This document shows positions 57,720 through 64,000 of a DNA stretch of 64,000 bases, one piece after another. A program made the position numbers and the translations under genes. Within the stretch, counting starts at the first letter, position 1. Every line of letters starts with the position of its first letter. Under the pieces are notes generated by a model that ran no database searches, had not been told where the DNA came from, and saw only the letters and a program-made list of their open reading frames with translations. This DNA is from Phoenix dactylifera (lineage: Eukaryota > Streptophyta > Magnoliopsida > Arecales > Arecaceae), in contig NW_024067889.1 in the NCBI RefSeq assembly GCF_009389715.1, positions 310,001 to 374,000 on the forward strand, written 5' to 3'.

Positions 57720-58988
57720 AGGTTGGCTGCACCAAACATGTTTATACTTCTGAAAAATAAATATAAGATTTTTATTTTTTATTTTTGAAATGAGGAAGAA
57801 AAGAAAGTGATGCCACATAGCCACTACTTTTTTTTTTTTTTGCATCAACCCACTTAATTCAATAATAGAGAGCAACAATTCTAATAAAAAAAGAGGAATT
57901 TAACCAGACAGTCTTCTAAAGAAAAAACAGATTTATCTATCAAAAATTCAAAACCAGTGTTTCCTAGAAAATCCAGAATTTGAAAAACTACGGCAAACAC
58001 AGATTTCAGGAAGAAATATGTGAAACATGGAAAACAACCCAGCTAAGATGTTCGCATAAAGATCTAAAGAAATCTTAAGAGCATCCTCCTGTCCTTTGAT
58101 GTCCATGATGCATTGGTGTCCTCATCACACTCTGTAAAGAATAAGATACTCAAAGGACGAGGAGGCAAATCAGTTTCTTCGCTGAGAGAGCACGGTGCAA
58201 GAGGGGGGAGCACCTGGAGGTCGTTGGTCGATGCTCCAAGTTTGTGGGTGGAAACATGGAATTTCTAGAGGCTGGAGAGAGAAGACTGGGTGGATAAAGG
58301 ATACGTTTGTGCTGTTCAAGCAAGGAGAAATTTGTGGCTGTAGGATTCGAACCAGGTCTCAGGGAAGACAGATGCTAGAGACAAAAGGAAGGTATCATGA
58401 GCCCGCCGGTCTGCCGGAGTTAGCGGATGAAATTGCCCATCGATGGAGAAGAATAGGAAGAGATGGCAAGGAATTGGATTAATCCACATAAACAGCCTAA
58501 AGCCAATATTAGGGTCGCAAATGGGTTGGCTCTATTCATGACTGACCTAAGTTCCGACCCAATTAATATGTTGCATATTTTGAAAAAAACAAAATCTACG
58601 TAAAAATGTGCAGAAATGTGATACTATAGATTACCTCGCTATATATAAAAACGTAATAGCATTGATGGCCTCGCAATAGGAAGGAATGTAGCACTATAAT
58701 TTGCCAGAGCTGGAGCATGGCCATAGCTAGTGCGAACCATAAGGTAATTAGAAATTTTAATTGTGCAATTCTAAAAAAACCACTAGCACATGCCTTGCTA
58801 CTTGGATGCTAGTAAAAATACTAATAAATTGCTATTAATGGCATATAATTAATATATTACGTCTAGTGGTTGGTAGATCCAAATTTTGAATACTATTAAT
58901 TTTGGAATATACATATCATGACTACTATGTTTTCCTCAATATTATTTTAATAGTATGCTCATCGTTATGTATCATTCAATTGCTAGTA
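57720..58988. other. Intergenic, nothing recognised
   Basis: A GC-richer segment at 58185-58480 has an open frame (58195-58482) without domain resemblance; it could be a transposon fragment. The rest is AT-rich. Confidence 0.4.
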
Positions 58989-60671
58989 TGTCACACCCCG
59001 AACACATCACTTGGGTTGGCTACGTGACACGGCCATATGAATCGTAGAGCGGTGCCTTAGAGATCATACAAGGCATAAGATAAATAAATATCCAATAGCT
59101 CTATAGCTAATAGCCAAATAATCCAACTAACTAAATCCACCATATTCAAATAATCGATCTGGTTCAATTAAAAGATATTCAATTGTTTGTTAGGCATCAA
59201 AAAATAAACTAACTAAAGACTGCCATCACTTAAACTCCATGCTTGACCCATCCAAGATTAAGCATTCTGCAACTCTAGAAGAAAAAGAAAAGAAGTAGTG
59301 TGAGCTTTATAGCCTAGTAAGAATTTCCATATACCCACACCTTTATAATAATAATAATAAATGAAAGATTATCAAATAATTATTACTTATATAAATTTCA
59401 TGCTAAAAAATACCATAACCATAAAACGTGCATAGCAAACACATATCTTTTAGCACAATAAATCACATCAAATAAATATCTCAAATTAGCATCTATTGAA
59501 TCTAATGGTATATAGGTTCTCAGCTTTGGACTACCACAACCACGTTTCTAGCCCGTGGCGGGACATCAACAGTACCATATTTCGGTCTAGGGCGGGGCAT
59601 CAACAATATTGCTCGTCTAGAATACAACAACCCATGATTCAATTACATGCTCATTATGTAAATATAACTCCAGATCATACGCTTTAACAAACTTTGATGT
59701 ACACATGCATCGAAGTCCAGAATATATGATACATAAGTCTATAAAAATCGACATATACTTAACAGATAAAGATATAATACACAACCATCATATACCATAC
59801 CATACAAAGAAAAATCACAAATGCACAAAATAGTTTATATATAGGTGATTAATGTCTTGAAATTCTTAGACTTAAGTACAGCGAACACCGATCCACTCCT
59901 TAATCTACGAACTCGGGGCTAAAGTATTTTTCCCAACACCTTCTTGCCTAGATGATTGCTCACCTACAGGGTCGTATCTCATCATTAGAATAATCATAAT
60001 CGTCCATAGATTATAGTAGATGATCATAATAAGGTTAGCCCAAATCTTCTTCTAAATTTGCATAACACCAACCTAGAACCCTCCTAGGGCCACATAACAC
60101 AGATCTAGAAGACCCAGTATGCCTCCTAAAAGTCAAAGGTTATATAGCCCCATCAAGACGTCTAGACTTCCATAGGTCTGTAGGATTTCTAGATAAAGGA
60201 AGAATGGTGAAAAAGAGTGAAAGAGAGAAGAGGAGAGAGAAAAGGGAAGAGAGAAGAGGAGAGGGAGAGAGTTCCTTTCGAGAACCTAAAACTCCGACGA
60301 GCTCTCAATTGAAATCTCCGGTGAGCACTATAAACCAAGACCATTGGATGCCTATAGGAGAAGGAGAAAGAAACCCGCCGTGGTTAAGCGGTGGCGACCA
60401 ACAAAACCTGTCAGTAGTGAGATGAAAGTGGGTTTGAGGGTCTTTAAATAGCCGCTGAAGATTAGGTTTCCTAGCTCTAATAAAAAATCGGGATGGAGGA
60501 AGAGTCCGTCTCCTACTCCAAGTCAAACATTCTTCTAACCTTTTTTCATCTGCTATTCTACATCGAATAAGGCTATATCTTTTTTTTTTTCCATCTCCTA
60601 CTCCAACTTTTATATATGGGCTAGTCAATTGGACTTGACCCAATTTCTTATTACCTAGGCTGGGTGTTACA
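58989..60671. mobile_element. Possible solo LTR (Tekay/Del-type gypsy)
   Basis: Begins TGTCACACCCCGAAC and ends GGCTGGGTGTTACA, so it has both TG...CA and the TGTxACACCC short inverted ends typical of Tekay/Del LTRs. Length is 1683 bp. A TATA-like CTTTAAATAG lies near 60443, in the 3' third as expected. There is no internal coding sequence. The flanks are TAGTA (left) and TTATA (right), only three of five matching, so the target duplication is not convincing. Confidence 0.5.
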
Positions 60672-62584
60672 TTATATTTGTATGCAGTGAACACTCTTAC
60701 TTCAGATGGTTTATTTAATCCAATGAAAGCTTCAAGCTAGGAGCCCTCCTTCCCCTCTTTGACCTCTATAGCTATAGCTGGTGAGATGGGCTTGCGTTGG
60801 AATTTGAAACACCACAAATTCTATTCTACCAATATCAAATAGATAGCAGCGTCAAATAATCATAAGCTATTTAGCTCATGCAAGTATTTTAACTCTTTTT
60901 AGATCCACGGGACATTTAGCACTCGACCGAAATTGGGGTTCGCTAGAGAGAGTTGGAAGGAAATAAATATTTCTAGTACTACTAGATGTTCAAAAATTGT
61001 ATTGGTGTTGTTCTCATCATTTAACTATATTGGAGCTAATTATTGTATTCTAGAAATAGTGAGTTATTTATAATAATTTTTATTCATCTAGTAAGCCTCG
61101 CATGTTTTCTAGAATTTTACTCTATGGAATATGCGGTCATGTCAGGCATCAATTCAGGTGGCAGGTCTATGGTGTGACACTGTAAATGGTTATTCTTGGG
61201 TGTAAGTAATCAATAATGCTGCATCTGAAGTATCTCCATCAATTTCCATCAGGTCAGCCTCTCTCATTTTCAAGAGAAAAAGGAATAAGAAATTGTTCTC
61301 ACCAGTAGTCTTGGATGTAGGGAAGTATTTTCCATGGCAAATACAGGTGTAGAAATTCAACTGTCCCTTTTGTCAATACAAACACTATAAACTCTAAAAC
61401 TCTCAAGAGTGCTCAACCATACGAGGGACATGCTTTAACTTGCTTTCCTCCTCATAAATCTCTGTTTTTCATTACTTCAAGGAGGAGAACAAACCTGCCG
61501 ATTGGTAAGAGCTGATGATCGTGGTGTGCTTCTGAGGGAGGGTAACTGTGCCTTTTCTCCTTTGTCTGGGAGCCCTGTCTCCAAAGTAATAAGGCTTTCA
61601 AGTGTGTGAGAACTGCCTGCCTGCTACCACAAAGAATTAGCAAAATAACAACCATATCATGAAGTTCATCCATTAGGAAGATGCCATCCAATCTTGAAGA
61701 GGGCATAATAACAAAATGTTCCAAGTACCACAATAATTGCAGAAGTTGTCCTTGAAATATTCCCGAGCAACCAAGCTACTCAGTCCAATAGGTCCACTAT
61801 GGGTGAATAATTCATGATTCATGAACAAGATTATAGACTATGGATCATTATCGATAGTTGCAATGCCTAGTTATCCATGGAAAAGAGATTCACTACCGGT
61901 GATTATTCATGATTTATCAAGAAGATTATGGATTACAGATTATAACGTTATATATCGCTGACATGCGCATTGTCATTGCTGCACCAGTATTCTAGCCTGT
62001 TAAAATTTGAATGAACCAATAATTGATCTATCAAAAACATGACATACCTTTGTTTATGTACTTATTTATTCCCCAGATTCTTGATGATCTTTTGGAAAAT
62101 TTTCTGCACTCTCTGAATTTCGAACGTTTTTTCCCCAAGCTGAGTAATTCTTAAACTTTCAGGTAAGCATATGCTGAAACCAACAGATGTCCTGTTCGCT
62201 GTGATTCCTTCAATGCAGAAAAGGGGATGTTAAAAGCAAAGAAATTCTTTCATACAAAGTGTTGTAAGAATAGAAAAGGAAGCTGCAAATAAGAAAAGCG
62301 TCCATTCATTTCTCCAGGAAAGAGTAAAGATGAATGGTCTTAACCAACAGCCATATTTGCTGAAGAAGAAAATTCACAAATATATTTTTGGGAGCAAAAG
62401 CCAATTCATATATATGGTGCAACTAATATATACATATTTGTAATGGATTGAAATAGACCACCACAAAGCATGTCAAATATCACAAAAATGAAACAGCTAA
62501 CATTCAGTTGTAATTCAGTGCAACAGCGCCCTATGCAGAAAGCTTTCTTTCCAGCCGAAACCACAAAATCACGTTCATGATTTC
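60672..62584. other. Intergenic region and RDR1 3' flank
   Basis: No gene recognised. Minus-strand frame 61733-61452 has no family features. The segment next to 62584 should contain the RDR1 3' UTR. Confidence 0.45.
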
Positions 62585-63421
62585 TCAGCTCATTCGCAGG
62601 CTCCTCTTGACTTGATGATGTAGTGAGAATAACTCAGTTTTATACTTCCGCATGCTTATCTTCTTTTTCTTGATAAGTGTCAACTTGTCATAGACACACC
62701 ATGGAAAGCTCAGGAAATGAGGCCTGTTCAAGCCTTCATTATAGCAACCCCAGTAGTCTGGGTGGTACGTCACATGATACCAAGCAGATGCCTTAGCGTA
62801 GACATCATCTTCATCCTCACAATCGATGCGCTTCTCATCGAACCATGCCCTAGCTTCTTTCCTCAATGACCTAAGTGCCAATCCAATTGCCTCACCATCC
62901 TTGTACTTAGTGAAGGTCTTTGACATCTTCATTATACTCCCACTAAGGATCTCAGCCTCAGTTTTTATTCCATAATGTTCCAACAGGTTCCCCAACTTAA
63001 AATCATATTCCCCCTTGAAACCAAAAGCTTCATCAAGGTACTCCTTGAAGCCATCAACTTCCATGTCAGGGTCATACGATTTCATAGCCATCTCCTTTGT
63101 AAATGCCTTTATCTGGCCCAAATGGGATGTGTGGTCTTTGATTGCTCTGAAGAGCTTTCCTATTACTCCCTTCGACTCATAGGTAACTTTGTCAAGCTTT
63201 TCCATGAAGTCAGGATACTCTTTGACATGTAAATGAGTAGGGATTTCAGCAGGCACTCCTGTCTTTGGGAAGTCAACAGCAATAGAAAAGAGTCTTGCAA
63301 GCTCTATGCAGGACTCACTCTCAGCTTTGCGTGGCTCCTTATCCGCAAAGACTGTGTGGGCGTTTGCGATAATTCCGAGGCTGTCATTGACTATATAATT
63401 GGTGAAGTACTCCATCACTTC
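62585..63421 (-). CDS. RDR1: RNA-dependent RNA polymerase 1, last coding exon (partial gene)
   Basis: RDR1 copies single-stranded RNA into double-stranded RNA for small-interfering-RNA production and acts in antiviral defence. The exon starts after the acceptor ...TGATATAG at 63422 and runs 278 codons to the stop at 62585-62587. It begins EVMEYFTNYIVNDSLGIIAN and continues with CIELARLFSIAVDFPKTGVP, VKEYPDFMEKLDK, SKGVIGKLFRAIKD, KASAWYHVTYHPDYWGCYNE and HFLSFPWCVYDKL, the C-terminal part of RDR1. The catalytic DxDGD motif is not here; it must lie in an upstream exon beyond the right edge. No stop or frameshift is seen. Confidence 0.92.
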   Translation of the reverse strand, partial: EVMEYFTNYIVNDSLGIIANAHTVFADKEPRKAESESCIELARLFSIAVDFPKTGVPAEIPTHLHVKEYPDFMEKLDKVTYESKGVIGKLFRAIKDHTSHLGQIKAFTKEMAMKSYDPDMEVDGFKEYLDEAFGFKGEYDFKLGNLLEHYGIKTEAEILSGSIMKMSKTFTKYKDGEAIGLALRSLRKEARAWFDEKRIDCEDEDDVYAKASAWYHVTYHPDYWGCYNEGLNRPHFLSFPWCVYDKLTLIKKKKISMRKYKTELFSLHHQVKRSLRMS

Positions 63422-64000
63422 CTATATCACATCAGCATACACATTATTAGCAATAATGTATTCTATGATAACAAGTTTCAAAATATTTGCATAGGAATCA
63501 ACTGTTTTTTCTCCCTAATTATGCATGGCCAGCAAAAATACTGGAGATGTCTCCATATTGATGCTACATATATGTCCAGAAAGATGACCGTTGGAGAACA
63601 AGAAAAAGCAATACTGTAGATGCTGAATCCCTCTTCCACTGGGAGAAGATTCCATTTTCTGGTGTTGAGGTATTTTCCCAAGTGATCAACATGGTAGTTC
63701 TGGACTGGTAGTGCTCCCAGCCTCCCACCATTGTTCTCAAAAAATAAAGAAAAAACAAAGACTAGAAAAGGCAGGTAAATTGCCCCGGATGTTGACTAAT
63801 TTAACTCTAACTGACATAAAGCATTTCATATTAACATGATATGGAATTTCACCTTGTTTACATCTTGAAAATAAATGTTAAAGAGGCAAGAAGTGCTTTA
63901 TCATCACGAGATAAGAAAGACATATAGTCAGAAGATTGGTGAATAATCAAATAGCTGATGTAACAGAAATAATATGTACCATTTAGGTTCACCGTTTTAA
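63422..64000 (-). other. RDR1 intron (continues past the window)
   Basis: AT-rich sequence with no RDR1-like coding on the minus strand. Since exon codons begin directly after the AG at 63422, this is probably intron, at least 578 bp long. Confidence 0.6.

Noticed and set aside
58195..58482. Plus-strand frame of 95 codons
   Set aside because: GC-richer than its surroundings but with no recognisable domain, promoter or splice signals; may be a transposon fragment.
61452..61733. Minus-strand frame of 93 codons
   Set aside because: No family features and no link to the RDR1 reading frame.

Overview
This is a window of a plant nuclear genome. The introns are long, AT-rich and GT-AG, the genes are widely spaced, and the intergenic DNA is full of nested transposable elements. 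The very GC-rich first exon of the PYD1 gene and the kinds of repeats suggest a monocot, perhaps a palm, but the species cannot be fixed from the sequence alone.

Layout. (1) 1-12.9 kb is a retrotransposon nest. The 3' part of a Sirevirus-type Ty1/copia element (decayed RNase H end, multiple polypurine tracts, a 1.68 kb LTR full of GGGTCGACCC palindromes and a 30-bp tandem repeat) has inserted into the reverse-transcriptase region of a Ty3/gypsy element of the Tat lineage. The gypsy element keeps its tandem RNase H domains, integrase, a 117-bp minisatellite in the 3' untranslated region, a spliced antisense ORF (Transposase_28-like plus coiled coil) and a 3' LTR. (2) 13.6-22.5 kb holds a complete seven-exon gene for plastid dihydropyrimidine dehydrogenase (PYD1, 426 aa, + strand). 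(3) 22.6-31.1 kb is intergenic. It has a large compound microsatellite, a 1647-bp non-autonomous hAT element that carries two exons resembling ALG5, and a ~0.5 kb tandem duplication just upstream of the next gene. (4) 31.2-39.7 kb is a complete eight-exon MACPF-domain gene (CAD1/NSL1 type, 596 aa, + strand). (5) 39.8-47.8 kb is a second nest: a minus-strand copia element broken up by a LINE tail and a second hAT element with a near-perfect 8-bp target duplication, then a CACTA remnant. (6) 49.7-56.0 kb is a trichome-birefringence-like O-acetyltransferase gene (TBL16 type, 468 aa, - strand) with a GC-rich leader exon and a probable 3.8-kb leader intron. (7) 56-62.5 kb is intergenic, with a duplicated AT-rich block, a trinucleotide-rich tract and a possible solo LTR. 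(8) 62.6-63.4 kb is the last coding exon of an RNA-dependent RNA polymerase 1 gene (- strand), whose remainder lies beyond the right edge.

The four host genes are unrelated in function: pyrimidine catabolism, a membrane-attack-complex-type cell-death regulator, cell-wall polysaccharide acetylation and small-RNA amplification. There is no operon-like logic. The most unusual material lies in the transposons: the independently promoted, spliced antisense gene of the Tat element; the palindrome-dense Sirevirus LTR; and the hAT element with captured gene exons.
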